Shown one piece after another: positions 7,389 to 16,676 of a DNA stretch of 64,000 nt. The DNA is taken from assembly GCA_019752635.1 (NCBI GenBank), contig JAIELX010000053.1, positions 62,001 through 126,000 on the forward strand, written 5' to 3'. Source of the DNA: Candidatus Obscuribacterales bacterium. Lineage in GTDB: Bacteria; Cyanobacteriota; Vampirovibrionia; Obscuribacterales; Obscuribacteraceae. Position numbers and translations under genes: made by a program. Position 1 is the first letter of the stretch. Each line of letters opens with the position of its first letter. Under the pieces are notes generated by a model. The model did not search any database. It was not told the origin of the DNA and worked only from the letters and a program-made list of their open reading frames with translations.

Positions 7389-8825
7389 ATGCGGTCTCTT
7401 TATCGGCAACCGGCGAGCGGGTACACCTTGAAACTTTTTCAAAAATCGATTGTTCTGAGTGCATCCATCGCCCTCTCCGCCAGCGCAGCGTTTGCTGCCG
7501 ATCCGGTGACTCGGGACGAGAAATGGCCAACTACCCCGGCAGCCGCCACCAGCGCCGACTTGCCAAGCGGGACGGGCGACACAGGCAGTCCTCAAGACCA
7601 AGCGTCAACGTCGACAACAGACTCCGCAGAAACGGATTCGGCCAAGGCAACTGACGAAACGAAGACCACCACCGCAGACCCGACCAAGCCGCGCCGCAAA
7701 ATTTCTTTTGCCCCGATGATCATGCGCGCAGTGAACAATGTCAGCACTACGATGAAAGGGTTGCCCACTCGGTCTGCGCCCGTCAAACCTAAATCCGACG
7801 AGCCGGTAGAAGTGAAGAAGCCGACAAAACCGCTGACAGCAGAAGACGCTGCGGAAGCGGCCAGCCACATGAAAATCGGCGACAACTATTTTGCCAAGCG
7901 CGACTACACAAATGCCATGATCGAATTCAACCATGTGTTGCAATCCGACACGGACAACGTCAAAGCGCGCTTCATGCTCGGCAAGGTTTTGATTGCCATG
8001 TCTGATTTTAACGAAGCTTTGAAGCAATTTGAACTCATCGCAGAGCAACATCCTCTGAACAGCGATGCGCACTTTATGTGCGGCGAAGCATATCGATTGT
8101 TGAACAAGTACGACGAAGCGTTCGCCGCTTACAAGCGGGCCATTAAGTTCAACAAACGCAATGCCATGGCACACGCTTATCTAGGCGAGTGTTACCGCCA
8201 CCGTACGTGGTACCGCCCTGCGCTGTTCCAATGCCACCAGGCGCTGAACATAGATCCCGACCTTGTAGCGCCTCACCTTATTCTCGCAGAGGTGTACCAG
8301 AGTCTCGGTCAACCGGCAGATGCACTCAGAGAGTATATGGCTGCGTTGAAAAAGAGCCCGGACGATCCCCCGGCTCGCGCAAGATACGCGCAAGCGCTGT
8401 GCGGGCAAAATCGCTGGGAAGAAGCCATGGTTGAGTATTCACGCGCGATCAGCCTCGACCCTCGCTATCACGAAGCATACGCCGGCAAGGCACTGGCACT
8501 GATGCACCTGAAAAAAATGCCGGAAGCAGTAGCGGCGGCACAAAAAGCTGTGTCTTTGGCGCCAAACGATGCAGATTCGCATTCAGTTCTGGCAAAGGTA
8601 CTAGAGAAGAAAGGCGACTTTCCGGGGTCGGCAACTCAATACAAACTGGCTCTGAAACTTGATCCGCAAAATGCCAAACTCCACGCTGCCCTGGGTCTGG
8701 TTCTTGCGGACGCCGGCGATCATGACGGTGCTGTCGCGGAATTAATGACAGCCCACAAAATGCTGCCCAACGACTACGACCTGAAGCTGCAACTGCACGC
8801 AGTACTCCAAAAGCGAAACAAGTAG
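7389..8825 (+). CDS. Exported TPR protein
   Basis: 478 residues as given. The signal peptide core (LKLFQKSIVLSASIALSASAAFA before ADP) starts at a TTG at 7428, and a TATAAT at 7382-7387 abuts the ATG at 7389, so the true start may be 7428; neither has a strong ribosome site. After a disordered Thr/Ser/Asp/Lys-rich region (about 40-150) come at least seven tandem 34-residue TPR units (for example YTNAMIEFNHVLQSDTDNVKA and YDEAFAAYKRAIKFNKRNAMA) to the end. TPR arrays bind other proteins. Export plus TPR suggests a periplasmic or outer-membrane scaffold, but no partner can be named. It diverges from the Het-C-like gene. Confidence 0.75.
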   Translation: MRSLYRQPASGYTLKLFQKSIVLSASIALSASAAFAADPVTRDEKWPTTPAAATSADLPSGTGDTGSPQDQASTSTTDSAETDSAKATDETKTTTADPTKPRRKISFAPMIMRAVNNVSTTMKGLPTRSAPVKPKSDEPVEVKKPTKPLTAEDAAEAASHMKIGDNYFAKRDYTNAMIEFNHVLQSDTDNVKARFMLGKVLIAMSDFNEALKQFELIAEQHPLNSDAHFMCGEAYRLLNKYDEAFAAYKRAIKFNKRNAMAHAYLGECYRHRTWYRPALFQCHQALNIDPDLVAPHLILAEVYQSLGQPADALREYMAALKKSPDDPPARARYAQALCGQNRWEEAMVEYSRAISLDPRYHEAYAGKALALMHLKKMPEAVAAAQKAVSLAPNDADSHSVLAKVLEKKGDFPGSATQYKLALKLDPQNAKLHAALGLVLADAGDHDGAVAELMTAHKMLPNDYDLKLQLHAVLQKRNK

Positions 8826-8905
8826 GTTACCAGTCCTCGTCTGCGCGTGCGACTTGCCGATACGCAGTCCGACGTGCGTGAGCCCCGCCCTCTGCGTGAT
8901 TTACA

Positions 8906-10183
8906 TTACTGGTAGAGCTTCTTCAGCTGAACCAGATCATTGTTTGTAGGAACGGGCGGCGCAGCTGTGGAGAAGTCTTTGTTAACGACGGGAAACATTG
9001 TATCTTCTGGACAGATGCTGTGTTTTAATCCCAGTGCGTGCCCCAGCTCATGAAGCGCCACGTACTTTAGCTCGTTTTCACTGATTGGTTTGTTGGTATT
9101 CGGTTCAAATGCCATCAGGAAAATGCGCGATTTCTTCAGGTAGATACAATGAAAGTCGTGATCTTCTTCTGTTGAACACATCGTAAGTCCGGCGTTTACA
9201 TCATCGCCGTTGCTGACGTCAAGTGGGCTATTGGTGAACTTGACCGTTAGGTCGCAGTTGGATTGATCGTTCACCAGTTTGAACGTAACCTTTCCCTCGG
9301 AGGCGCCAGACCACGTGGTCAGCTGATCAACAATCATATTGCGAAAGTGCTCATTCTCAGTGAATGCCACACCGTGATTGTCGACGAAAACTCTTACTGG
9401 CATCGCTTTCGCTGGCCAACGCACACCTTTGACGCCAAGCGACGATTTAATGCTATCTAATTGAGATAGACTTCTCATCCACTCATTCGCCGATGGGTGC
9501 GTCGGAAACTTATTGATGCAGTTTTCCAGAAATTCCTTTGCTTCTTGCAGACGCCCTTGCTGAAGATAGTCAACCCACAAGTTGCCCCATACATCAGGTC
9601 TATCTGAAGCCAACTTCTTGCTCTGTTCGTCAAGGTAAGCTGCGTCGCGCCATTTCGCCTTCATGCGCGCAAGATAGGCTTTCCAGCCTAAAACTTCAGC
9701 CTTATCCTCATCCTTTGAGGCTAACGCCATGCACTTATTGACGCTATCTTCACCTTCCTTAAGCCTGCCGGACCTCAACTGTAACCGACACAGGAGCCGC
9801 CAACCAGCGAAATCTTCTGTTCGATAACGAAGAGCTTTCTGCGCATTCAACAAGGCCTCGGGCAGTTTGTCGGTTTTGTCATCTACTTGTGCCAAGTAAT
9901 AATAGGCTTCGAAGCAGTCCCTATTCAGGGCAACCGCCTCATTCAATTCTTTACGCGCTTCACTGAACTTATCTTGGTCAATATGCGAGCTTGCCAGCGC
10001 GATGAGATGGCGAACCTTGTCGCTCCCTACGTTAGGAACGATCGACCGAGAAGCTGACGAAACCGCGATTTTATTCGGCTTCCGCTGTGCCAATGTCCCT
10101 GCTTCAATCGTAGCGGGGGGTGAGCAACCTGTGAGCGCAAATGCCACAATCGATAATAGGGTGATAGACGGACTTTTGCGCAT
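8906..10183 (-). CDS. Lipoprotein with TPR region and matrixin-type metallopeptidase domain
   Basis: 425 residues. The lipobox LTGC (Cys20) after a hydrophobic N-terminus marks a lipoprotein. Residues ~55-235 contain TPR-like repeats (FSEARKELNEAVALNRDCFEA, LPEALLNAQKALRYR). The C-terminal domain has HELGHALGLKH (378-388), the zinc-binding site HExxHxxGxxH of metzincins, followed by the DTMFP Met-turn, as in matrixins. Family knowledge predicts a zinc protease; the fusion to TPRs suggests substrate or partner recruitment at the envelope. No propeptide cysteine switch was identified. The ribosome site GGGGAG lies 9 bases before the ATG. It is convergent with the preceding TPR gene. Confidence 0.8.
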   Translation of the reverse strand: MRKSPSITLLSIVAFALTGCSPPATIEAGTLAQRKPNKIAVSSASRSIVPNVGSDKVRHLIALASSHIDQDKFSEARKELNEAVALNRDCFEAYYYLAQVDDKTDKLPEALLNAQKALRYRTEDFAGWRLLCRLQLRSGRLKEGEDSVNKCMALASKDEDKAEVLGWKAYLARMKAKWRDAAYLDEQSKKLASDRPDVWGNLWVDYLQQGRLQEAKEFLENCINKFPTHPSANEWMRSLSQLDSIKSSLGVKGVRWPAKAMPVRVFVDNHGVAFTENEHFRNMIVDQLTTWSGASEGKVTFKLVNDQSNCDLTVKFTNSPLDVSNGDDVNAGLTMCSTEEDHDFHCIYLKKSRIFLMAFEPNTNKPISENELKYVALHELGHALGLKHSICPEDTMFPVVNKDFSTAAPPVPTNNDLVQLKKLYQ

Positions 10184-10311
10184 TAGTCAGGCTCCCCGCA
10201 CCATCACATAAGACGACCAAGCCTGACCGTATCACTCATGCTTTCATCGATCGTCCACATTGCTATGTTCAAATTTGAATCTTGCAAAGTTGTGGCTAGG
10301 GTTGTAGCTAG

Positions 10312-11415
10312 TTACCAGTCTTCGCCGGTGCGTGCGAGTAAGCCGCCCTCTAGATTGTAGACGGACTTGAATCCCTTCTGGATCAAGAGATCGCCCGCCA
10401 TTCCACTGCGCTGTCCGGATCGACAGTACAGCAGTATTGTGGAGGCAGGGTTGAGCTGATGCAAATTCGCTTCCAGTTCATTCACCGGAATCAGCTTAGC
10501 CTCCGGCAGATGCCCGGCTGCGTATTCGCCCTTGCTTCTGACGTCAACTAAGGTGACATCGGGTTGTTGGCGTAAACGGTCAAACTCCGCAGCCGCCACC
10601 AGGCTCACTTTGGAGTTGGCATTGCAGGATACGCTCGTTTCTTTCGGTCGATTGATCACGGGGGACTCTCCACACAAAGGACACTGAGGATTGCGACTAA
10701 CATTGAGAACATCAAAGCTCATGGACATAGCGTCATAAAGCATCAAACGCCCGGCAAGCGTTTGTCCTAAGCTCAGCAAGAGTTTTAGACATTCGGTAGC
10801 TTGAATTGATCCGATGGTGCCGGCGAGCACTCCGAGCACTCCGGCCTCAGCACAATTAGGCACCGCATCTGGTGCGGGCGGGACAGGAAACAGGCAGCGA
10901 TAGCATGGTCCATGCGGAGGATGGAAAACCGAGGCCTGTCCCTCAAAGCGATAAATGGACCCGTACACATACGGCTTCCGCGCCAGGGCGGTCGCGTCAC
11001 TTACTAAATAGCGCGTACTGAAATTATCAGTGCCATCGACTACAACGTTGTAAGGTTCGATCAACTGCTCGATATTTTCTTCACCTAAGCGCTTTTCATG
11101 GACGTTGACGGTTATCTCCGGATTGAGCTGCTGCAACCGATGGCCCGCACGTACAGCTTTCGACGCACCAACATCTGCATCTTCGTAAACAATTTGTCGT
11201 TGTAAGTTGCTACGTTCTACATTGTCGTAATCGACAACCCCGATCGTACCCACCCCGGCAGCCGCCAAGTACAGCAAAACAGGCGCCCCGAGCCCGCCGG
11301 CGCCACATACAAGAACGCTCGATTCTTTCAAGCGTTCTTGTCCTTCCAAACCGACTTCCGGCAGCAGCAAGTGGCGGCTGTAGCGCTTTCGCTCAAGATC
11401 TGAAAGTCCGGTCAT
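10312..11415 (-). CDS. moeB: Molybdopterin-synthase adenylyltransferase/sulfur-carrier E1 fused to rhodanese
   Basis: 367 residues in two domains. The first (about 1-250) is a complete MoeB/ThiF E1: GAGGLG (38-43), RSNLQRQ (68-74), KAVRA, DGTDNFSTR, zinc pairs CYRC (171, 174) and CPLC (245, 248), and Cys188 in the NCAEAGVLG segment. It activates the C-terminus of a small ubiquitin-like sulfur carrier (MoaD/ThiS type) with ATP. The second (about 270-367) is a rhodanese with active-site loop CRSGQRS (Cys331), which supplies sulfane sulfur. This fusion is common in cyanobacteria and related to eukaryotic MOCS3. Which carrier it serves cannot be told, as no moa, thi or cys gene is nearby. Confidence 0.9.
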   Translation of the reverse strand: MTGLSDLERKRYSRHLLLPEVGLEGQERLKESSVLVCGAGGLGAPVLLYLAAAGVGTIGVVDYDNVERSNLQRQIVYEDADVGASKAVRAGHRLQQLNPEITVNVHEKRLGEENIEQLIEPYNVVVDGTDNFSTRYLVSDATALARKPYVYGSIYRFEGQASVFHPPHGPCYRCLFPVPPAPDAVPNCAEAGVLGVLAGTIGSIQATECLKLLLSLGQTLAGRLMLYDAMSMSFDVLNVSRNPQCPLCGESPVINRPKETSVSCNANSKVSLVAAAEFDRLRQQPDVTLVDVRSKGEYAAGHLPEAKLIPVNELEANLHQLNPASTILLYCRSGQRSGMAGDLLIQKGFKSVYNLEGGLLARTGEDW

Positions 11416-11573
11416 TTGTTAATACGTCCGTCATCGTTGGTAATGAATGATAACACTGAGAACGGCTCATCAAGCCCGTAATCATAATTCACATGCCTTT
11501 AAACCCGCCTTAACCCCATGACAGCAATTAATAGTGCGTTCCTCAATTCACCCACACAAAGAAAGAGGCACTT

Positions 11574-11873
11574 ATGAGCATCACCATGGGTAATTACGAG
11601 TTCGAAGGTCCGCATTCTATTGAGACAGTAGAGAACCGAGCCGGTGTGTACGTAATTCTCAGCGCCGTAGGCGCAGAGATCGACATGCTTGAATTGGGAC
11701 AAGCACGCGAGTTGAGAACCGCGCTGCAAAAGAATAGGCACTATCTGCAGTGGCAAGATCAAGCTCCCGCAGCAGAGATATTCATTCACTATACACCGGC
11801 GGTACTTGAGCCTCGCCGCAAAGCCATAGAGCGTGAAATCCGCATGGAGTTAGAACAAGAAGCAGCCGCATAA
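11574..11873 (+). CDS. Small protein, possibly GIY-YIG-like fold
   Basis: 99 residues with AGAGG just upstream of the ATG. The segment GVYVILSA near residue 25, a following strand (IDMLELGQAREL), an aromatic HYLQWQ and IFIHYTP, then a basic C-terminal helix (RRKAIEREIRMELEQE), resemble in order the strand-strand-helix core of GIY-YIG domain proteins. The catalytic tyrosine pair and Arg/Glu are not clearly present, so nuclease activity is doubtful. It is a stand-alone gene followed by a strong terminator. Confidence 0.5.
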   Translation: MSITMGNYEFEGPHSIETVENRAGVYVILSAVGAEIDMLELGQARELRTALQKNRHYLQWQDQAPAAEIFIHYTPAVLEPRRKAIEREIRMELEQEAAA

Positions 11874-11919
11874 ATCGTCTTTTACGCAGAACTATTCTCG
11901 CAAGTAGCATTCTGCAACG

Positions 11920-11956
11920 CTGCCTGGCCGCCCCCGAGCCAGGCAGCTCTTTTTTC
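11920..11956 (+). terminator. Intrinsic terminator
   Basis: A perfect 9-base stem CTGCCTGGC / GCCAGGCAG with a 9-base loop, followed by CTC and a run of six T residues, about 45 bases after the stop of the 99-residue gene. Confidence 0.85.
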
Positions 11957-12050
11957 TTCGACCAAGAATCGGTTCTTCTAAGTTATGTGCCGCGGCACGT
12001 AAAAGCGACTATGTTCCCGGTTGGTCGCGAAGGCAGGAGATTCCTTGCTT

Positions 12051-12428
12051 ATGGAGGCGTGCAAATATCCGCCAATGCTACAATCATCTTGGCAAACGGT
12101 CGCGTTCATCTTGCAAATTCACACAGGCCTTAAGCACGGAGGCTGTCACATTAGGAAAATAACAATCGACTGCGCTGATGTCAGAACTGAAGAAGAATTC
12201 TGGAACCTATATCTGCTCTGCGTAAAACCCGAGGGAGCAAACTATTTCGGACGAAATCTTAACGCGTTTCGGGATGCAGTAACTGCTGGCGGACCGGGCT
12301 GGCCCGGTGAATGCGTCCTCAAATTTACCAATATGGGCAATATTAAAACGTTTAGAGATGGGGCATTCTATGAAGCACTCAAGGCGATTGCACAAGACTG
12401 CACGGAAATTTCAATAGCTCTTGAGTAA
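12051..12428 (+). CDS. Barstar-like ribonuclease inhibitor family protein
   Basis: 125 residues from the ATG at 12051 (AGGAG 11 bases upstream); an in-frame TTG at 12021 is possible. The last ~95 residues read like barstar: ITIDCADVRTEEEFWNLY, then NYFGRNLNAFRDAV (compare the barstar helix with Tyr-x-Gly-x-Asn-x-Asp-Ala), and the final strand TEISIALE. Barstar binds and blocks the secreted ribonuclease barnase, with acidic residues of the second helix filling the active site; here the region has fewer acidic residues. No barnase-like gene is next to it, so it may protect against a nuclease made elsewhere or have another role. It is convergent with the esterase gene, 11 bases away. Confidence 0.7.
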   Translation: MEACKYPPMLQSSWQTVAFILQIHTGLKHGGCHIRKITIDCADVRTEEEFWNLYLLCVKPEGANYFGRNLNAFRDAVTAGGPGWPGECVLKFTNMGNIKTFRDGAFYEALKAIAQDCTEISIALE

Positions 12429-12439
12429 CGGGTAACAAG

Positions 12440-13633
12440 TCATTCTGCTCTCGCCGAGCTCCCTGCGGACGGAAGCGATGTTGCAGTAGCCGTGACCGGT
12501 AAGTGTTTGTGCAGAAATCTCATAAGTACTTCTTGCTCTATTTGCGAATTCCAGCCGTCGAAGTTGAAATCAAACGCGTGGTCCGCAGTTGGAAGTTCCA
12601 GCACCTCTGCAGGAACTCCACATTGATCTAACGCCTCACGCAGCGCAACAGAGTGATGCAAGCCGACAATATGGTCGCGCCGTCCATGAATAAGTAGTGT
12701 CGGTGCGCAACGAGGAGTCACTTTCAGTAGTGGGCTTGCGGTCTCGTAATTCTTTTTGGCTGCGGTTGGATTGCCGCCGAGGTAATTCTCGAGCAAGAAG
12801 CGGCAGTTGAGTACATCCGGATCGGCTATGTTGTTATATCCCCAAATCAAATCAGTCGGTCCGTAAAGACCGATGACTGCCTTGACCGGCTTCACATCGG
12901 GTGCACTTGAGTTTGCCGCGCGATCATACGCTGTTAGCAAAGCAAGCTGAGCCCCGGCGGAACGCCCCATCAGGGCAATTCGGCGATTATCTACGCCGTA
13001 CTCGCTAGCGTGTTCGTCAAGCCAATGCAATGCGGTTGCAACATCATCCTCTTGCGTCGGAAACTGTGCCTTCGGTCCGGCCAACCGATAATCTATATCG
13101 AAAACCGCATAACCATTTCGAGCCAACCATCGGTTGCACTTAGCGTAGTCGCTCTTATTGCCGTGATTCCATCCGCCACCATGGATCATCAAGATTGCAG
13201 GAATGGCGCTTTGGCGATTATGACCCGGCGGCAAGTAAACATCCAGCCGCAGGTCCTTTGTGTATTCGACATCAGTGACTTCTTCCGCAGTGGGGTTCTC
13301 GCCGATAAAGTAACGCGGCAAGGACAGCTCTACGTTGGCGGCTTTCGCGGCGGACCAGATCTCAAAGAGCGGCAGGGCTTCGAAACCAATACTGAACGAC
13401 AGCAGCCCAAGGCTGACGACTAGCAGCTTGCTCTTAACCCGTCGCATGGCGACCAGAACCAGCAAAAAACAGAAGCATGCTACGACCAACCCCCAGGTGC
13501 TCAATTCCGCACTAGCCAGCCGCAGTCTCCACAAGTCGTAAGTAGGCAGCGGGGGTAGCCATGGTAGAACCGACAGCCATAGCAGCAAACTCGACGTCAA
13601 TACACAAAGCGTCGTAGCAAATTTGGTGAGCAT
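12440..13633 (-). CDS. Membrane-anchored alpha/beta-hydrolase (esterase/lipase)
   Basis: 397 residues from the ATG at 13633. The open frame extends 75 codons further up, but that part is not hydrophobic-led or conserved-looking, whereas MLTKFATTLCVLTSSLLLWL starts a membrane segment with a G-rich ribosome site before it. Three hydrophobic helices (about 5-27, 45-63, 68-90) precede an alpha/beta-hydrolase domain of the hormone-sensitive-lipase/BD-FAE type: oxyanion motif HGGGW (151-155), nucleophile GRSAG (Ser225), Asp320 in HGRRD, and His352 in DHAF. It probably hydrolyses small esters near the membrane; the substrate is unknown. Confidence 0.8.
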   Translation of the reverse strand: MLTKFATTLCVLTSSLLLWLSVLPWLPPLPTYDLWRLRLASAELSTWGLVVACFCFLLVLVAMRRVKSKLLVVSLGLLSFSIGFEALPLFEIWSAAKAANVELSLPRYFIGENPTAEEVTDVEYTKDLRLDVYLPPGHNRQSAIPAILMIHGGGWNHGNKSDYAKCNRWLARNGYAVFDIDYRLAGPKAQFPTQEDDVATALHWLDEHASEYGVDNRRIALMGRSAGAQLALLTAYDRAANSSAPDVKPVKAVIGLYGPTDLIWGYNNIADPDVLNCRFLLENYLGGNPTAAKKNYETASPLLKVTPRCAPTLLIHGRRDHIVGLHHSVALREALDQCGVPAEVLELPTADHAFDFNFDGWNSQIEQEVLMRFLHKHLPVTATATSLPSAGSSARAE

Positions 13634-13890
13634 GCTTCCCCCATGTTCTCCATCAAGTATATAGGTTGTGCCAATCCAGCGCCTCGGATTAACAAATCGC
13701 CTCGGTACCGTTTGCAATTCGCAGTCGCTCCAATGAAGGAAACCCTTACATACGGATGCATGCGCAACGCAGTCATATATACTATTGCCGTAGTGAGCCA
13801 CCCGGGCGTTCACGATGGCTGCTCCCGCAATGGCGGCGAGCAGAGGCATAGCGGACAATCGGATTCATCGGCAAGCCTAGCGGAGTTGCA

Positions 13891-14718
13891 TTGCGTAGTC
13901 TTCAGAAAACGGCAGGTACAGCGATTCGCAATTTTGGGCTTTGCGTCGGCATCAGCTTGCTCATCCATGCATCCGCCTCTGGATCGGCGCCGGCACTGGC
14001 GGTAAATGCGCTGACACCGGAGCGAGTTCGAACGCTGGTTCAGAAGTTGGACATCCTGAAACCCGAGGCGCGCGAAAGCGTTTACGCCACGTGCGACACA
14101 GCGCTTTGCACAATATCACTCGTCCGACATCCCGAAGCGACAAGAGAGGACTCTAAGATCGACGCGGTACTAGTGACTCGCGAACTGACATTAGTTAACC
14201 CAAAACTAAAGTTGGTGCGCTGTTTGTTCTACGACGCGGACCGACAAAACACATTCTGGGATATCAAAGTGCGCGCGTCACTTGTCACCGCATTTGGTGA
14301 GGGTCGAATCAATCGCAATACTTTATTGCACAGCGTTACCCTGAGTGAGGACAAGCAATCAAATCCGCTCAGCGACAAATACAGACAAACATCATACAAA
14401 AGCATGCTTGAGCAAGACAGCGTTGCGCCGGGTCCATTCGCGGACAATAGACTTGCTCTGGCGCTCCTGTTGAAGAGCCTGAGTTCTTCAAAAATAGACA
14501 CCGGTCAGTTTCGTACTGATTTTCTGAGAATAGAAGATGCCGCCAGACGCGGTAAGATCAGCGGTTTGAAAACTCGGATTGATTCGCTCGACAACCGCAT
14601 TGAGGCCCGGGTCCAAGAGTTGATTTCGACGGGACAGTTACCCGCACCGCTAACAAAACTATCCCGCAAGACCCCCGTTTCCCTTCAGCAACCCTCGGCA
14701 ACAAGTATAACGAAATGA
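13891..14718 (+). CDS. Exported protein of unknown function
   Basis: 275 residues from a TTG start with GGAG 6 bases upstream. The N-terminus (hydrophobic LCVGISLLIHASASGSAPALA before VNAL) is a signal peptide. The mature part is mixed polar with no motif I recognise; two Cys (ATCDTALC) could form a disulfide, and a helical segment (ISGLKTRIDSLDNRIEARVQEL) lies near the C-terminus. The stop overlaps the ATG of the following methyltransferase (ATGA), so the two are translationally coupled. That is odd for a secreted protein and a rRNA-modifying enzyme, and probably reflects compact gene packing. Confidence 0.6.
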   Translation: MRSLQKTAGTAIRNFGLCVGISLLIHASASGSAPALAVNALTPERVRTLVQKLDILKPEARESVYATCDTALCTISLVRHPEATREDSKIDAVLVTRELTLVNPKLKLVRCLFYDADRQNTFWDIKVRASLVTAFGEGRINRNTLLHSVTLSEDKQSNPLSDKYRQTSYKSMLEQDSVAPGPFADNRLALALLLKSLSSSKIDTGQFRTDFLRIEDAARRGKISGLKTRIDSLDNRIEARVQELISTGQLPAPLTKLSRKTPVSLQQPSATSITK

Positions 14719-16160
14719 AAACGCAGCACACCTTACGAAAAGGCGATCGCCTAGTAGTGGAAATCGAATCCATCGCCGCAGGAGGTGAGGGAGTCGCGAA
14801 GCCCGAGGGGATTCCGGTCTTTGTATCGCGAGTAGCTCCAGGCGACAAAGTCGAGATCGAACTTTTCGATGTGCGCAAGAATTTTGCCTTTGGTAAATCG
14901 TTGCGAGTAATCGAACCGGCGCCCATACGCGCAGAGCCGCCGTGCAAAGTCTTCAAGATTTGTGGTGGCTGCCACTGGCAGCATATCGGGTACGAACATC
15001 AAGTCGACCTCAAGACCGACCTTGTCCGGCAAGCAGTTAAGCACATTGGCGGTTTGAATCCGGAGGTTGTGAAACCAGCAGTTCGAGCGGAGGAACCTTT
15101 GTTTTATCGAAACAAAGTTCAGTACCCTGTCACATCACCGGCAAAATCCTCACGCATTCTTGCGGGATACTATAAGGAAGGGTCGCACGAACTCGTAAAC
15201 ATAAAACATTGTCCAGTACAGCCAGAGCCGCTGGATCGATTGCTTGAGGAAAGCAAGGCGGTTTTGGAAGATAATGGATTAGTCGCTTATCGTGAAGAAG
15301 ATCACACAGGCACGATCCGACACATCGCAGCGCGGTACAGCTTCGCTTTCGACGAAGTACTTGCAACCATCGTCGTCAATGAGCCCGACGACAGTTCGAC
15401 CGACATCATGGAACGCTTGACCGAAGCGGCGTATCAGCTGATGGACCTTGTCCCGGAACTCGTCGGTGTATGCGTCAACTTCAATCCCGCCAAGGGCAAT
15501 CGCATTATGGGCTCGCAGTGGCAAGTACTTGCAGGACGCGACCATCTGCGCGAACAAATCAAGTCCACTCGCGAAGATGCAACGCAACAACAACGCGACG
15601 GCTTGACCTTCAAGCTCACGCCGATGAGCTTCTTTCAGGTGAACACATCTCAGTCGACCCGACTTCTGGAGCTGGTATTCGAAGCTGTCCGCCAGTACGG
15701 TTCAGCAACACCCGGACTAATAGTAGATGCGTATGGTGGAGTGGGAACAATTGCATTGTGGCTATCATCGATTGCCGAACGACTGATCTGCATAGAAGAG
15801 GTAGAGGCAGCAATCAACGACGGACGCGAAATCGCTGAAGTCAACGGCGTGACCAATACCACCTTTGTTCATGGACAAGTTGAGACGTTCTTACCGCAAC
15901 TGGCGCAAAGCGAACGAATCGACGTCATAATTGTGGACCCGCCGCGAAAGGGTCTGGCGCCATCGGTAATCGACGCGATCGTGAAGAGCCAGGCGCCGCT
16001 AATTATTTACGTAAGCTGCAACCCGAGCACTCTGGCTCGAGACCTCAATCTACTGGCTCAAAGCGGCTATCACGCGCAGTCAATTCAGCCCCTGGACATG
16101 TTCCCGCAGACCCACCATGTCGAGACCATATGCGTCGTGATGCCGGGCAAGATACATTAG
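14715..16160 (+). CDS. rlmD: 23S rRNA (uracil-5-)-methyltransferase, RlmD/RumA type
   Basis: 481 residues. An N-terminal TRAM domain (about 5-68) is followed by the iron-sulfur cysteines Cys77, Cys83, Cys86 and Cys166, as in RumA. The methyltransferase part has FFQVN (306-310), the SAM loop DAYGGVGTI (338-346), DPPRKG (408-413) and the catalytic Cys435 in YVSCNP. Family members transfer a methyl group from SAM to C5 of a uridine in 23S rRNA (or tRNA); exact site specificity between RlmC, RlmD and RlmCD types cannot be read here. The gene overlaps the preceding one by ATGA. Confidence 0.9.
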   Translation: MKTQHTLRKGDRLVVEIESIAAGGEGVAKPEGIPVFVSRVAPGDKVEIELFDVRKNFAFGKSLRVIEPAPIRAEPPCKVFKICGGCHWQHIGYEHQVDLKTDLVRQAVKHIGGLNPEVVKPAVRAEEPLFYRNKVQYPVTSPAKSSRILAGYYKEGSHELVNIKHCPVQPEPLDRLLEESKAVLEDNGLVAYREEDHTGTIRHIAARYSFAFDEVLATIVVNEPDDSSTDIMERLTEAAYQLMDLVPELVGVCVNFNPAKGNRIMGSQWQVLAGRDHLREQIKSTREDATQQQRDGLTFKLTPMSFFQVNTSQSTRLLELVFEAVRQYGSATPGLIVDAYGGVGTIALWLSSIAERLICIEEVEAAINDGREIAEVNGVTNTTFVHGQVETFLPQLAQSERIDVIIVDPPRKGLAPSVIDAIVKSQAPLIIYVSCNPSTLARDLNLLAQSGYHAQSIQPLDMFPQTHHVETICVVMPGKIH

Positions 16161-16205
16161 GATCTTTTTAGAGGTTCTGCTAATATCGTTGTAAATCCTT
16201 CCGGG

Positions 16206-16676
16206 GTGTTTGCAGAAGTGGTCCTGTCAGGAATATGGAAGCGCCAGGATGGTCCGCGCGAGGACCCGCTTCGGTTCATATCCATTAAGCACGACAAGGC
16301 TATCTCCCCCTTAGACGTCCAAGAGCTCTGTGCCTCCGTAGGCTGGAGCCGCCGCGAACCGGAACTGATCGCCAAAGCACTGACGAATAGCGTTGCAGTG
16401 GTCAGCGCTTGGGAAAAGGAGATCATGGTTGGCTTCGCGAGAGCCACTGGTGACTACGTTTTCAATGCCACCATATGGGACGTCGCCGTGCGACCGACGC
16501 ATCAAAAGCGGGGTCTGGGCCGGCTGCTCATGGTTGAGCTACTGAAAGACCTTGACCAATACGGTATTCCGCTGATCACATTGTATGCCGATCCCGGAAC
16601 AGATGGATTCTACAAACGATTTGGGTTCTCGACCGACCCCTCGGGCGTCCGCGGCATGTTCCGCGAGACCGAGTAA
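16206..16676 (+). CDS. GNAT-family N-acetyltransferase
   Basis: 156 residues from a GTG start at 16206, placed by homologous length rather than a strong ribosome site. The acetyl-CoA-binding core is clear: strand IWDVAVRPTHQ then the loop QKRGLGRLLM (the Q/RxxGxG/A motif), and the last strands ITLYADPGTDGFYKRFGF. This arrangement is typical of the small GNAT proteins widespread in cyanobacteria and plastids. The substrate amine is unknown. It lies 45 bases after the rRNA methyltransferase on the same strand. Confidence 0.85.
   Translation: MFAEVVLSGIWKRQDGPREDPLRFISIKHDKAISPLDVQELCASVGWSRREPELIAKALTNSVAVVSAWEKEIMVGFARATGDYVFNATIWDVAVRPTHQKRGLGRLLMVELLKDLDQYGIPLITLYADPGTDGFYKRFGFSTDPSGVRGMFRETE

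Noticed and set aside
7605..8174. 189-codon open frame antisense to the TPR gene
   Set aside because: The sense strand encodes regular TPR units; the antisense product has no known features.
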